DNA of 64,000 nt from Xylanibacter rodentium (GTDB lineage: Bacteria; Bacteroidota; Bacteroidia; Bacteroidales; Bacteroidaceae), in the NCBI RefSeq assembly GCF_013166575.1, contig NZ_JABKKE010000018.1, positions 1 through 64,000 of the forward strand, written 5' to 3'. Positions 1 through 8,886 of this stretch are shown in pieces. Both the position numbers and the translations under genes were made by a program. Within the stretch, counting starts at the first letter, position 1; each line of letters starts with the position of its first letter. The notes under the pieces are model-generated. The model made no database searches. It saw only the letters and a list, made by a program, of their open reading frames with translations, and was not told the origin of the DNA.

Positions 1-91
1 TGAAAATCGCATAACAGGCATTCGGTTTGCCTCCTTTTCAACTCTTGAGTCTATTTATTGACGAACTCTTTCGAATCCTTTAATCAAAAGA

Positions 92-1474
92 CTACAACTC
101 ATATTTTATTCCCATTTGCAACACTCCGTAATGCTTGTTGCCATCAAAATAGTTTATCATCATATTGCCGTTGTCAACGGCATAGTGCTCACCAAATTCA
201 CCGAACAGGTTGAAGCCAGAACCTATGGCACAACGGATACCGAGAGAGGCATGCAGCGAAAACTGCACACGGTCGCGTTGTATGGCACGTCTGTGTGAGG
301 CCGTTGACATGGTAGCCGACACGCAGAAGTCGGCCGCGGCACCCATAGAGCAGTACAATGTGAGCGGACGCAGTCTTACCATGTCGAGAGTGGCTTGCAG
401 CGGTATGCCTACATAGTGCAGACGCTGTATGTCGACGGTACGGTGACGGCCGGCCTGTTGGGTGAAGTCTGTACGCAGATAGGTGTATGTAATGCCCGAC
501 TCAAGCGAAAAACGACGACCTATACGGTAACCGACAAGCATTCCGAAAGACACCGGAAGTTTGTGCTCTGTGGTCGATGAACACTCGTAAAGATACATCG
601 GCTCGCTATATTCTGTTCCGACAGGAGAACCGGACGACGGGGCGGAAGCCAATGGAGTGGCTCCAACGACGGGAGACATCACCGCACTGCCCGGGGCACG
701 CATCACCGCCGAAGCCATAAGCATCGGCTCAGAACTGACTTCGTTGCCTGCAAGATTTCCTGAAGCCGTAAGTCCGATAGTGAAATGGTGCAAGCCGTGA
801 GCTTTCAATTTACGCGACCCGACTTTGTGTGAACGGTAATTGCTCTGTGCCAACAATATATCACCGGTACTGGAATTTTGTGGTACAGACAAGTGTCTGC
901 TCTCCTTTGGAGATACATCGACGGTATCCTCAAAGGAGGACAATTGTCCGGATTCACTATTGTCATAGGATACTACGGCGGTTTGCCCACCGTCAGCCAC
1001 CGTCAGCGGACCGGCACTGTCCGTAGGGACATTGGACAAACCGGGCCTGGTATGCGGTACGGACTTACCGGACAGGGCGACGGATGGATTTCTTTGCCCG
1101 GCATCGTGCACCGCACCATCCGAAATGGCCTCAACCGTCACTGGCAGACGAGAAGAACGTACCGGCACACTGTTATCCGCAGTGGTATAACGGACATGTC
1201 CTGCCCGTCGGTAAAAATATCCCGTGCCGACAACGAGCATCACTGCCAGTGATGCAGCCACCGCCACGAAACGGTGCAGACGTGCCTTACGCCGCATCAC
1301 AGACACGCCAACTGGAGGCACCACGTTTTCATACGGAGAAGAATCGCAATCTCCGACATTTGTCATGTCTTCGCCGATACGCCTCTCTATACGGTTCCAC
1401 AGTTCGTCGGGCACAGGCTCATGCCATGTGTCCATACGCTCGCGCAGTTGTTGTTTCCAGTCTTCCTGTTTCAT
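92..1474 (-). CDS. Outer-membrane beta-barrel-like protein with N-terminal cytoplasmic segment and inner-membrane helix
   Basis: 460 residues. A charged N-terminus (1-65, WHEPVPDELWNRIERRI) is followed by one hydrophobic helix at about 68-86. A Ser/Pro-rich linker runs to about 220, and the C-terminal half (about 224-460) has the alternating aromatic/glycine pattern of a PorT-like small outer-membrane barrel (GLTASGN, GMLVGYRIGRRFSLESGI, LGIRCAIGSGFNLFGEFG). This architecture occurs in Bacteroidetes next to ECF sigma factors, where the N-terminal part may act like an anti-sigma factor; that role is inference. The ATG lies 2 bases past the sigma factor stop, so the two are translationally coupled. 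Nothing recognisable follows downstream to the window edge (1-91). Family confidence is moderate and the function is unknown. Confidence 0.7.
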   Translation of the reverse strand: MKQEDWKQQLRERMDTWHEPVPDELWNRIERRIGEDMTNVGDCDSSPYENVVPPVGVSVMRRKARLHRFVAVAASLAVMLVVGTGYFYRRAGHVRYTTADNSVPVRSSRLPVTVEAISDGAVHDAGQRNPSVALSGKSVPHTRPGLSNVPTDSAGPLTVADGGQTAVVSYDNSESGQLSSFEDTVDVSPKESRHLSVPQNSSTGDILLAQSNYRSHKVGSRKLKAHGLHHFTIGLTASGNLAGNEVSSEPMLMASAVMRAPGSAVMSPVVGATPLASAPSSGSPVGTEYSEPMYLYECSSTTEHKLPVSFGMLVGYRIGRRFSLESGITYTYLRTDFTQQAGRHRTVDIQRLHYVGIPLQATLDMVRLRPLTLYCSMGAAADFCVSATMSTASHRRAIQRDRVQFSLHASLGIRCAIGSGFNLFGEFGEHYAVDNGNMMINYFDGNKHYGVLQMGIKYEL

Positions 1475-1476
1475 CT

Positions 1477-2013
1477 CTAATGCTTGTTTTCGTAGTCTTT
1501 TACCATTCTTGCCAACATCTTCCTGGCTCGCAGATACTGCGACGCCGACGTGCTCTCCCCGATATCCAACATAGCAGCTATCTCCTTGTGGCTCTTCTGC
1601 TCGAGCACATAAAGATTGAACACAGTACGGTAGCCCGTGGGAAGCATGCCTATCATGCGCATTATCTCTTCCATCGGGACACGGCTCATATCCGGCCCGG
1701 TGTCGTCAGGCACATCGGGCAAGTCGTTACAGACACTGTTATGGGATTCATTCCTCAGATACCCGAGCGACATATTAACGGCTATACGATGTATCCAGGC
1801 CTTGAACGAGCCTTCACCACGATAGCTGAACTTGTGGAGCGAGGTGAACACTTGCACAAAACAATCCTGCAACACATCGCACGCAATGTCACGGTCGGCC
1901 ACATAACGGAGTGCCAAAGCCATGACATAGCCTGAATATCGGATATACAACTCGTGTCGTGCAGAGTTGTCACCGTTACTGGCGGAATGTATCAGATGTT
2001 CCTCTGGGGTCAC
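1477..2013 (-). CDS. ECF-type RNA polymerase sigma factor
   Basis: Sigma-70 family, ECF subgroup. Region 2 is visible as YVADRDIACDVLQDCFVQVF followed by SFKAWIHRIAVNMSLGYLR. Region 4 is GYRTVFNLYVLEQKSHKEIA with the helix-turn-helix end QYLRARKMLARMV. I place the start at a GTG (2013-2011) whose GTGA overlaps the stop of the upstream lipoprotein gene, giving 178 residues, normal for ECF factors. The longer open frame back to 2121 would add 36 residues lying wholly inside that upstream gene and is unlikely. The downstream TM-barrel gene starts 2 bases after this stop. The three-gene coupling suggests a cell-surface signalling unit; the target regulon cannot be read from the sequence. Confidence 0.9.
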   Translation of the reverse strand: MTPEEHLIHSASNGDNSARHELYIRYSGYVMALALRYVADRDIACDVLQDCFVQVFTSLHKFSYRGEGSFKAWIHRIAVNMSLGYLRNESHNSVCNDLPDVPDDTGPDMSRVPMEEIMRMIGMLPTGYRTVFNLYVLEQKSHKEIAAMLDIGESTSASQYLRARKMLARMVKDYENKH

Positions 2014-2600
2014 TTTAACATGTTCTTGTTTATCGCAGAGATAAGTGTAAGTGTCGGATTTCCACTGTTGTATACTTCGACGACGCGCCCGTCGATACTC
2101 ACTGTCCTGACAACGAGCCATAATGTCAAAGTGCCGGAATAACTGTTGTATGCCGCTTTACTGTCAAAAGCGAATCTCACGGTCAGCGTATGCCATCCAT
2201 CGTCGAGCCTGACACGGAATTTATAGTCGTCGGCATCGATATCGTAAACAGCTGCCTGTTGCGAATGGCCGGCCAAGGCAATACGCACGGCAAAACCCGA
2301 CACATCCCATACGGCAGACTTACACCGCACATTTGCAGAACAATCGTCGCCAACAGCCATCATAAGAAGCCGTTGGTCAGGCATCGAGGATATAAAGATG
2401 CTGTCACCTGTCATCGCTATCTGTACATCAACGGAAGTGCTGATTGGCGCTCCCTCGTCCCAGATGCCGTTGAAAAGTATAACACCGGAAAATCCGGCCG
2501 AGTCATAAATGCGGTGCGCGTCAGAATCGTCTGTACTTTCTTCTGTCGAACAGGAAAATAGTAAGAGCATCATTGATATTATATAAAATGTTCTTTTCAT
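2010..2600 (-). CDS. Small lipoprotein upstream of the ECF sigma factor
   Basis: 196 residues. The N-terminus is a lipoprotein signal: MKRT, a hydrophobic stretch, then LLFSC with the predicted lipidated Cys17, followed by STEESTDDSD. The mature part looks beta-rich, with short alternating strands (WHTLTVRFAFDSKAAY, GTLTLWLVV). I do not recognise the family. Its stop TGA overlaps the GTG start of the sigma factor gene, so the two are co-translated. As the first gene of the sigma operon it could be a ligand-binding or sensing component of the envelope; this rests only on position. Confidence 0.75.
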   Translation of the reverse strand: MKRTFYIISMMLLLFSCSTEESTDDSDAHRIYDSAGFSGVILFNGIWDEGAPISTSVDVQIAMTGDSIFISSMPDQRLLMMAVGDDCSANVRCKSAVWDVSGFAVRIALAGHSQQAAVYDIDADDYKFRVRLDDGWHTLTVRFAFDSKAAYNSYSGTLTLWLVVRTVSIDGRVVEVYNSGNPTLTLISAINKNMLK

Positions 2601-2929
2601 AAACCAATAGCATTTTTAATGTAAGAACGGGAAAAAACAAAAATCTTGCATCAGATTATGCTTTATTTTCCGGAATCAGTGAAAACATTTGCGGGTCTAT
2701 GCAAAAATCCGGCTTCACATGATAACAGTCAACCCATAAGTATGGCGGGAAATAACAAACGGTATATCTTATTTATCTATAATTAACATTTCGGGGGGGG
2801 TAAATTAAAGAATTATAACTACATTTGCAAATCATATAGCAAATTAGAATTGTAATGAAAGTAACAATCCGTACTATAAAATAACCAAGAAGAAAAACTT
2901 TATTCAATAACTTTTAAATTAAAGGGATT
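2601..2929. promoter_or_regulatory. Divergent intergenic region with a G8 tract in a promoter
   Basis: 329 bases between divergent genes. On the plus strand TACATTTG (2820-2827) matches the Bacteroidetes -7 consensus TAnnTTTG. The position where the -33 TTTG should sit (about 19 bases upstream) is filled by eight consecutive G (2793-2800). The transcript would start near 2834 and leave a leader of about 95 bases before the ATG at 2930. I see no convincing consensus for the minus-strand operon. Confidence 0.6.
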
Positions 2930-3955
2930 ATGAAAATCAAATCATTTATGAAAGTACTTAACGTTGGAAAGTATGCAGCCATGGCAGCATTACTGATGGG
3001 AACAATGGTTGCATGCAGCGATGATGACGATGACGACAATGGCGGAGGAAACAACTCCCAGTTCGAGACTCCGAAATACGAGGGCGAAGCTGCCAAGTAT
3101 GTAATAGACGACCAAAGAACATCACCATACAAGTCGATAGAACTGACGGCAAGCGGAAACTTCATCATTCAGCCGAGCGAATATGTGAACAATGCTCCCC
3201 AAAAGGTCCCCGTCGCCAGCAAGAAAAACATGTTACAGAGACTGGCCGGCATGATGAACGCACACATATCCATGCCTGAAACACGATACGAAGTGTATTC
3301 GTTGATTGCTTACGGCAAGTATACGAAGACCGGCGAAAATCATTATAACCTTGAAGGTTTCGGAACGCTGACAATAAATAAGGATGCCAATGGAACTGTA
3401 CGCTCGATAGTTCTGACGACAGCAGGGAAGCATCCGGAAGAGTATACAGCACACAGACAAAACACCAACATAAACAGCGACATGTCGAACAAACTTTGCC
3501 GCACATGGTGCATTGAAAGCTACCGTTACTATGCAAAGATTAATGGCAAAACATATGTAGACCTTGCAGCCGACACTTTTGCAGAAATGATTACAAAGAT
3601 GTATAACTGGTCAAAAAAGAACGACCCGGATTTTGACGAAAGCGAATGGGATGACATGGAAGATATGAAAAACGACCCTACCCCCGAGAATGTCATATTC
3701 ACAAAAACCGGCACTTACATCGTTCTATACTCCAACAAACAACTTGCTGTATCCACATGGATATGGCAGGATGAGAAAAATGGAATACTGCGCTATTCTT
3801 GGAATCCTGACAACTTCAATGACTACGATGAGGCTGGGGATGTAAAAATAGAATTCAAGAATAACAGACTCCACCTCACTGAAGGCGACTTTGACTATGA
3901 AGACGGCGAGTCGTATGAAGAAGGATTGACATACATCATGACAGAAGTAAAATAA
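2930..3955 (+). CDS. Putative surface-exposed lipoprotein
   Basis: 341 residues. A lipoprotein signal ends in GTMVAC (Cys29) and is followed directly by S and a run of six aspartates. An acidic stretch just after the lipid cysteine is the known lipoprotein export signal of Bacteroidetes that sends lipoproteins to the cell surface. The body contains no domain I recognise; it is rich in Tyr, Asp and Glu with probable beta strands (IVLYSNKQLAVSTWIWQDEK, NRLHLTEGDFDYEDG). It is monocistronic, with a G8 tract in its promoter and a hairpin terminator at 4021-4059. The homopolymer could make expression phase-variable. Function unknown. Confidence 0.8.
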   Translation: MKIKSFMKVLNVGKYAAMAALLMGTMVACSDDDDDDNGGGNNSQFETPKYEGEAAKYVIDDQRTSPYKSIELTASGNFIIQPSEYVNNAPQKVPVASKKNMLQRLAGMMNAHISMPETRYEVYSLIAYGKYTKTGENHYNLEGFGTLTINKDANGTVRSIVLTTAGKHPEEYTAHRQNTNINSDMSNKLCRTWCIESYRYYAKINGKTYVDLAADTFAEMITKMYNWSKKNDPDFDESEWDDMEDMKNDPTPENVIFTKTGTYIVLYSNKQLAVSTWIWQDEKNGILRYSWNPDNFNDYDEAGDVKIEFKNNRLHLTEGDFDYEDGESYEEGLTYIMTEVK

Positions 3956-4020
3956 TCTGTCGGTATATACGATACGGAGCCGTAACACCGGTACTGACAC
4001 CGGTCGGAACTCCTCAAGAT

Positions 4021-4059
4021 AAAGAAAGGCGACCCCTCCTTGCGGGGCCGCCTTCTTTC
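4021..4059. terminator. Bidirectional hairpin terminator between lipoprotein gene and dnaA
   Basis: GGCGACCCC and GGGGCCGCC pair around a short loop with one mismatch. The stem is flanked on one side by AAAGAAA and on the other by TTCTTTCTTATT, so it can serve both convergent genes. Confidence 0.7.
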
Positions 4060-4088
4060 TTATTCACAATTTAAATAACATGAAAAAA

Positions 4089-5507
4089 TCATTTCTTCAA
4101 TTTGAACGAATTCTCTATACTGCTAAGTTCTTCGCCAAAAGCCTTGTCCACCTTCAGACGCTTCTCTACAGTAGAACAACTGTGTATCACGGTGGAATGG
4201 TCGCGGTTGCCTATGAGCTGTCCGATACGCGAAGCTGGCATCTTGGTATACTTTTGGGCAAAATACATAGACACCTGACGAACTATCACATAATCGCGTT
4301 TGCGGCTGCGACTGAACACATTCTGCTGTGTCACATTATAGTGATTGCACACCTTATCCAATATATCGTCTACCGTCAACGGATGGTTGTCTATCTTTAC
4401 GGCACGCTTGATAACGCGCTCGGCCAGACGCATGTCTATATTGCAGTTGTAGACTACGGAATAGGCCATCAGCGAGTTGATGACTCCTTCAAGATCACGT
4501 ACACTGCCGTTGGCCGTCTCTGCAATAAACCGGATGACATCTACAGGAATCTTAAGTCCGTCACGGCGGCACTTCGTGCTCAGGATGTCCATGCAGAGCT
4601 GTGTATTAGGCTTCTCGAGCTCGGCTGTAAGCCCGCATTTGAATCGTGTCAGCAGGCGGTCTTTCATGCCTTGCAACTCAACCGGCGGGCGGTCGCTGGC
4701 CAGAATTATCTGTTTGCCGGTACGGAAAAGATGGTCGAATATATGGAAAAAGGTATCAAGCGTACGTGTTGCCGTCGCCCACTCCTGTATGTCGTCCACT
4801 ATCAGCACGTCAATGGTCTGATAGAAGTTTATGAAGTCGTTGGTAGTGTTGTGGCGCACGGAATCGGTAAACTGAACCTGAAAAAGACGTGCACTGACAT
4901 AAAGAACTCTCTTTTCAGGATATATCTCCTTACATTTCACACCGATAGCGTTGACAAGATGGGTCTTTCCGCATCCGGAAGGGCCATAGACGTAAAACGG
5001 GTTGAAAGCCGAACGGCCGGGATGTTCTGCTATCGACATGCCGACAGTGCGCGGCAACTTGTTGCTGTTGCCCTCAATATAATTGTTGAAAGTGTGCCTA
5101 AGATTAAGTTGCGGATTCAGATTGCGGAGACCGGAAGCAGCATTGGAAGAGACTTGAGGACGGTTGGACCGTGCCTGCGGGGCAGCGACTGTTTGCTCGA
5201 TCTCGGCCGGTTCGTCTGCCTCGACATCCTGTGAAATATTATGCGCCTTGTCGGTCACAATACGGTAAGTAAGTCTCACGTTTGTACCGAAACAGCGTGT
5301 AAGTACCTTGCTCAATAGTCCTACGTAGTATTGCTCCAAGTACTCATATACATATGGGCTCGGAACCTGAACCAACAGGGTCTTATTCGCCACGGAATAC
5401 GACTCGAAACCTATCGGTGCAAACCATGTTTTGAACTGTTGCTCTGTGACATTGTCCTTTATCATACCGAGACACTTGTCCCACAGCATCTTATGACTAT
5501 CAACCAT
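4089..5507 (-). CDS. dnaA: Chromosomal replication initiator protein DnaA
   Basis: 472 residues, the usual length. Domain I is at the start (LWDKCLGMIKDNVTEQQFKTWF). Domain III is an AAA+ module with Walker A GPSGCGKTHL at about 175-184 and Walker B VLIVDDIQ. The C-terminal domain IV carries the DnaA signature GNRDHSTVIHS near residue 434. DnaA binds DnaA boxes at oriC and opens the origin in its ATP form. No clear TTATCCACA-type boxes are visible in the 363 bases upstream, so proximity to oriC is not supported. It is transcribed alone and terminates at the shared hairpin at 4021-4059. Confidence 0.98.
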   Translation of the reverse strand: MVDSHKMLWDKCLGMIKDNVTEQQFKTWFAPIGFESYSVANKTLLVQVPSPYVYEYLEQYYVGLLSKVLTRCFGTNVRLTYRIVTDKAHNISQDVEADEPAEIEQTVAAPQARSNRPQVSSNAASGLRNLNPQLNLRHTFNNYIEGNSNKLPRTVGMSIAEHPGRSAFNPFYVYGPSGCGKTHLVNAIGVKCKEIYPEKRVLYVSARLFQVQFTDSVRHNTTNDFINFYQTIDVLIVDDIQEWATATRTLDTFFHIFDHLFRTGKQIILASDRPPVELQGMKDRLLTRFKCGLTAELEKPNTQLCMDILSTKCRRDGLKIPVDVIRFIAETANGSVRDLEGVINSLMAYSVVYNCNIDMRLAERVIKRAVKIDNHPLTVDDILDKVCNHYNVTQQNVFSRSRKRDYVIVRQVSMYFAQKYTKMPASRIGQLIGNRDHSTVIHSCSTVEKRLKVDKAFGEELSSIENSFKLKK

Positions 5508-5870
5508 TCGGGTGTTACTTTGCTATCGTTTCTTTATACAATATATAATGCTATAAGATTTTTGGAAATGCAAATTTCGTATTTTTTCCCGAGAAAAACA
5601 AATTTTAGGATTTCAATCTGCCAATAAAAATATCTGTAACAGTCTTATTATGGGGTTTTTAAGTGTATTTCGGACCTTTTAAACGCCATATTTCATTTGT
5701 CAGTTTATAATATCTTGTGTTTCAGATTGTTACATACAATCCTGCCGTATATTCACGTTTGTATGAATATACGGCAGAACATCGCAACCATCTATAAATA
5801 AGAGAGTTTGCCAATTTACAAGGCTTATTTCCCGGAGTCGGTCTATTTAGACTAAATAAAAATATACGGT
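5508..5870. other. Gene-free AT-rich spacer upstream of dnaA
   Basis: 363 bases with no supported gene. It should contain the dnaA promoter, but I do not see a clean TAnnTTTG box on the minus strand. The one strong structure is the perfect inverted repeat at 5743-5776. No DnaA-box cluster is apparent. Confidence 0.6.
5743..5776. terminator. Perfect 13-base inverted repeat downstream of the MCE gene
   Basis: TGCCGTATATTCA and TGAATATACGGCA flank an 8-base loop. It sits about 95 bases beyond the MCE gene stop. It lacks a strong T tract on either strand, so it may be a weak terminator, an mRNA-stabilising hairpin or a protein-binding site. Confidence 0.5.
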
Positions 5871-6773
5871 CTACTTGTCCTTCTTGCCAAATATGGAGAA
5901 GTGAACGTAACGCTTGGGATGCTGACGCAAATCTATAAGAAGCGAATCGGCGTTGCGCATGGTAGACGAAAGATTGTAGTAGAGTTGCGGATCGCGCATC
6001 AGCAGCCCTAAGGTTCCCTCCTTGCTGTTCAGAACTGTTGTCATCCGGTTTACGTTGTCAAGCGTAGCATCGACCTTTGCCATCGTCGCAGAAACGTCTA
6101 TACAACCTAATTTCCCTGTAAGGCGTTCAGTATTGTCGAGCACGTTGTCAGCCTTGTCCAACATTCCGGGCACTTTATTGTTAAGACTCGCGGTAAGTCT
6201 GTTTAGTTGCGACGTCGTAACAGCAAGATTGCCAGTTATACGATCCACATTTCGCAGGGAGTTTGTCAGCGCCTGATCGGCCAGCAGGGTATTAAGACTG
6301 GTCAATATGGAATCTATTTTCGGCAACATTTTCTCTACCGTCGGTAACATCTTGGCTGCTTTGCCCAACATCCCGGAATCCTTGCCACCATGTATCGTAT
6401 CACCCACAGCCACACTTTCCAAAGGATTACCGGCAAGCACCAGATTCATTTTCACATTTCCAAGCATGTCACTCTCTATCTCGGCCGTGGAGCCTTGAGG
6501 AAGACGCATGCCCTTGGAAAGCCCTACTGCCGCCACAATTTCTCCATCGCCACTGTAATTATAGACAATATCTTTAACTACACCGACCTTATACCCGTTT
6601 GCATATACTGGGCTTGAGGCTGACAAACCACTGATATCGTCAAAAGTAACATAATATGTGTCATCACTTGAAAACAGGCTCAGCCCCTTTAGAAACTGCA
6701 AGCCAAAGAACAAGACCACCACACCCAATATAGCCACACATGCTATCTGAACTTCTTTTGTAAAAAACTTCAT
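5871..6773 (-). CDS. MCE/MlaD family protein
   Basis: 300 residues. One N-terminal membrane helix at about 10-28 anchors the protein in the inner membrane, followed by an MCE domain at about 38-118 (DDTYYVTFDDISGLSASSPV, NGYKVGVVKDI, GSTAEIESDMLGNVKMNL). The remaining 180 residues are helical. MCE proteins form periplasmic rings or tubes that move phospholipids between membranes. The gene lies 5 bases after the amidase gene, a frequent arrangement in Bacteroidetes. No Mla ATPase or permease gene is in the window, so partners must be elsewhere. Confidence 0.9.
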   Translation of the reverse strand: MKFFTKEVQIACVAILGVVVLFFGLQFLKGLSLFSSDDTYYVTFDDISGLSASSPVYANGYKVGVVKDIVYNYSGDGEIVAAVGLSKGMRLPQGSTAEIESDMLGNVKMNLVLAGNPLESVAVGDTIHGGKDSGMLGKAAKMLPTVEKMLPKIDSILTSLNTLLADQALTNSLRNVDRITGNLAVTTSQLNRLTASLNNKVPGMLDKADNVLDNTERLTGKLGCIDVSATMAKVDATLDNVNRMTTVLNSKEGTLGLLMRDPQLYYNLSSTMRNADSLLIDLRQHPKRYVHFSIFGKKDK

Positions 6774-6778
6774 ATCGT

Positions 6779-8335
6779 CTATTTTTTGTTTCTGTTATTC
6801 TTAAATTCACGTATCGCCTCCGCAACATTCATCTTACGTCCATCCTTAAAAGCCACGACAAATGCTTCCGGAAACTTATCCAGTATGCCTTTCCGCAAAC
6901 GGGATATCTCATTATAATCGGCGGACGCACCGTAAGTAAACTTATAAAGTCCTCCTTCTTCATAAAAGCCAATGTTTTCCAAACCTTTGAACACGATGTC
7001 ATTACCTCTAATATTACGGCTGCTCGCCATTATCTGTACTTTGAATACCGGCTCACAATCTGTCGCCGTCACATCTGAACGCATTGTCAAAGAGTCGGTT
7101 GCCGGCAAAGATGAAGTTTCCGATGGCCTATTTTCTTTCCGAGAAACAATTGTTTTCTGTGAGGATTTGGCCAATTGTGACAACTTGATTTCCCCTGAAG
7201 CCTTTGCTGCAGACGAATCCTTCACACTGATTCCGATTGTCTGAATATCTTCTTTAGCGGTTTGCCGGGATTCTCTATCCGGGCCGGCCGAAGCATCGCC
7301 TGCAGAAGTATCTTTCACCATACCGCTGCGGGCATCGGACAACTCGGCAATGATACTTTTACTGTCAACAACAGCGACCTTACCGTCCGGTTGCGGATCA
7401 ACAGCAATACTCCTTGTACCGGATGACAAGCTACTACCGGATTTCGTCTTTATATTACCTTTGCGCTTATCACTTTTGCTTTCCGTATTTGCCGCCCCAA
7501 CCTCCTGTGGAACTACTGCAGGTATATTAATCTTCTGTCTTGTATCTGCCTTATACGGAACTGTCACCCTCTTGTCAAACTTGCTTCTATAATCCGCGAA
7601 TGCCTGATATATACCTTTGCCGAGAGCGTCTATTCCGGCTGCAGAATTCAGATACTGTTCCTCCTCAGGCGTAGTTATGAACCCTAATTCTATCAGACAA
7701 CTCGGCATTGACGTTTCGCGGAGCACAAGAAAACCGGCCTGCTTTACGCCCTTGTTCAGCCTTCCTGACGAAGCACAGGCCCTTCTCTGAACCACCTTCG
7801 CCAACTCTACGCTCTGTGCCATGTTCTTGTCTTGCATAAACTCAAACATGATATAACTCTCCGAAGAACGCGGGTCGAAGCCCTCATAACGCTGTTTATA
7901 GTCTTTCTCTATCAGAATCACAGAATTCTCACGTGCGGCAACATCAAAATTATCTGAAGCACGGTTCATACCCAACGTATATGTCTCCAGTCCGCGGGCA
8001 ATCTTTCCTTTTGGAAGTGCATTTGTATGAATGGATATAAACAAATCGGCCTTGTTCCGATTAGCTATATTAGCCCGCTCATGAAGGGGGATAAAGACAT
8101 CCGTTTTACGGGTGTATACCACTTTAACATCCGGACAGTTGCTCTCTACATAACGTCCGAAAGCCAAAGCAACTTTAAGATTTATATTCTTCTCCTTTGA
8201 GAATCTTCCCAAAGCCCCGGCATCATGTCCACCGTGTCCGGCATCGATAACGAGGGTAAACTTCCTGTCAGCGGCAAAGCCTGTCGCCGCAAAATACAAT
8301 ATCAACCACAAAAATATAACTATTTTTCTGCTCAT
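6779..8335 (-). CDS. N-acetylmuramoyl-L-alanine amidase with SPOR-like C-terminus
   Basis: 518 residues. A signal peptide (about 1-21, ending in GFAA) precedes an Amidase_3 zinc hydrolase domain. The zinc/catalytic signature is visible as DAGHGGHDAG (His34), SIHTNA (His103) and IELGFITTPEEEQYL (catalytic Glu near 217). A long Ser/Lys-rich linker (about 250-420) is probably disordered. The C-terminus (about 430-510, VFKVQIMASSRNI to KDGRKMNVAEAI) resembles a SPOR peptidoglycan-binding domain. It cleaves the peptide from MurNAc in the periplasm, typically for daughter-cell separation. A -7 box, TACTTTTG, lies at 8360-8353 on the minus strand. The MCE gene follows after 5 bases. Confidence 0.93.
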   Translation of the reverse strand: MSRKIVIFLWLILYFAATGFAADRKFTLVIDAGHGGHDAGALGRFSKEKNINLKVALAFGRYVESNCPDVKVVYTRKTDVFIPLHERANIANRNKADLFISIHTNALPKGKIARGLETYTLGMNRASDNFDVAARENSVILIEKDYKQRYEGFDPRSSESYIMFEFMQDKNMAQSVELAKVVQRRACASSGRLNKGVKQAGFLVLRETSMPSCLIELGFITTPEEEQYLNSAAGIDALGKGIYQAFADYRSKFDKRVTVPYKADTRQKINIPAVVPQEVGAANTESKSDKRKGNIKTKSGSSLSSGTRSIAVDPQPDGKVAVVDSKSIIAELSDARSGMVKDTSAGDASAGPDRESRQTAKEDIQTIGISVKDSSAAKASGEIKLSQLAKSSQKTIVSRKENRPSETSSLPATDSLTMRSDVTATDCEPVFKVQIMASSRNIRGNDIVFKGLENIGFYEEGGLYKFTYGASADYNEISRLRKGILDKFPEAFVVAFKDGRKMNVAEAIREFKNNRNKK

Positions 8336-8388
8336 ATCGCTGATAAATTACACAAAAGTAGTTATTTTCCTATTAAAACTGAAATATC

Positions 8389-8760
8389 TCAGATAGTTTT
8401 ATCATTTATTAAATGTATCTCCACTCCTGCACCATTACAATCGGCACCTATCGGTGGATTTACCTTAGTGACAGTAAGATCAACAGACAGTATATCCGGA
8501 CTATACCCGACAATAGCCTTGGCTATGCGTCCGGCGACATGCTCAAGCAACATGGACGGCACTGCCATCTCCTTCTTGACAATGCAATACAGATCGGCAT
8601 AGTTCAGAGTATCGCCTACATCATCGGTCATAACAGCCCGGCTGAAATCATAACCGACACGCAGGTTTACCACAAAATCTCCCCCTACTGTCCTTTCCTG
8701 AGGCATGACGCCATGGAAAGACCTGAAACGCAAATCGCGCAAAAATATAAAACTATTCAT
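8389..8760 (-). CDS. folB: Dihydroneopterin aldolase
   Basis: 123 residues, the normal FolB length. It converts 7,8-dihydroneopterin to 6-hydroxymethyl-dihydropterin and glycolaldehyde in folate synthesis. Family residues are recognisable: Glu22 in GVMPQE, Glu73 in LLEHVA, and Lys99 in TVTKVNPPIG. It lies between the ribonucleotide reductase gene (ending upstream at 8887) and the amidase, with its own spacing on each side, so it may be transcribed alone. The next folate enzyme, FolK, is encoded 43 kb away at 51532-51951. Confidence 0.95.
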   Translation of the reverse strand: MNSFIFLRDLRFRSFHGVMPQERTVGGDFVVNLRVGYDFSRAVMTDDVGDTLNYADLYCIVKKEMAVPSMLLEHVAGRIAKAIVGYSPDILSVDLTVTKVNPPIGADCNGAGVEIHLINDKTI

Positions 8761-8813
8761 CCGAGAAACCGATGAAAATTAAACTGATAAGAAACAAAGA
8801 ATAAAGAAAATCA

Positions 8814-8858
8814 AAAGTTGGAGACTGCAAAATTCTCCATATCCCAGTCCCCAACTTT
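8814..8858 (-). terminator. Intrinsic terminator of the ribonucleotide reductase gene
   Basis: AAAGTTGGAGACTG and CAGTCCCCAACTTT form a 14-base stem with one mismatch. On the minus strand the stem is followed by TTTTGATTTTC. Confidence 0.8.
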
Positions 8859-8886
8859 ATCATATCAAATACAAAATGTCAAAAGA

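Noticed and set aside
1477-2121. Longer sigma factor start at 2121
   Set aside because: The extra 36 residues lie inside the upstream lipoprotein gene and are unlike ECF N-termini; a GTG at 2013 coupled to the upstream stop fits better.
5508-5870. Origin of replication next to dnaA
   Set aside because: AT-rich, but no cluster of DnaA boxes is visible and the only strong motif is a single hairpin.
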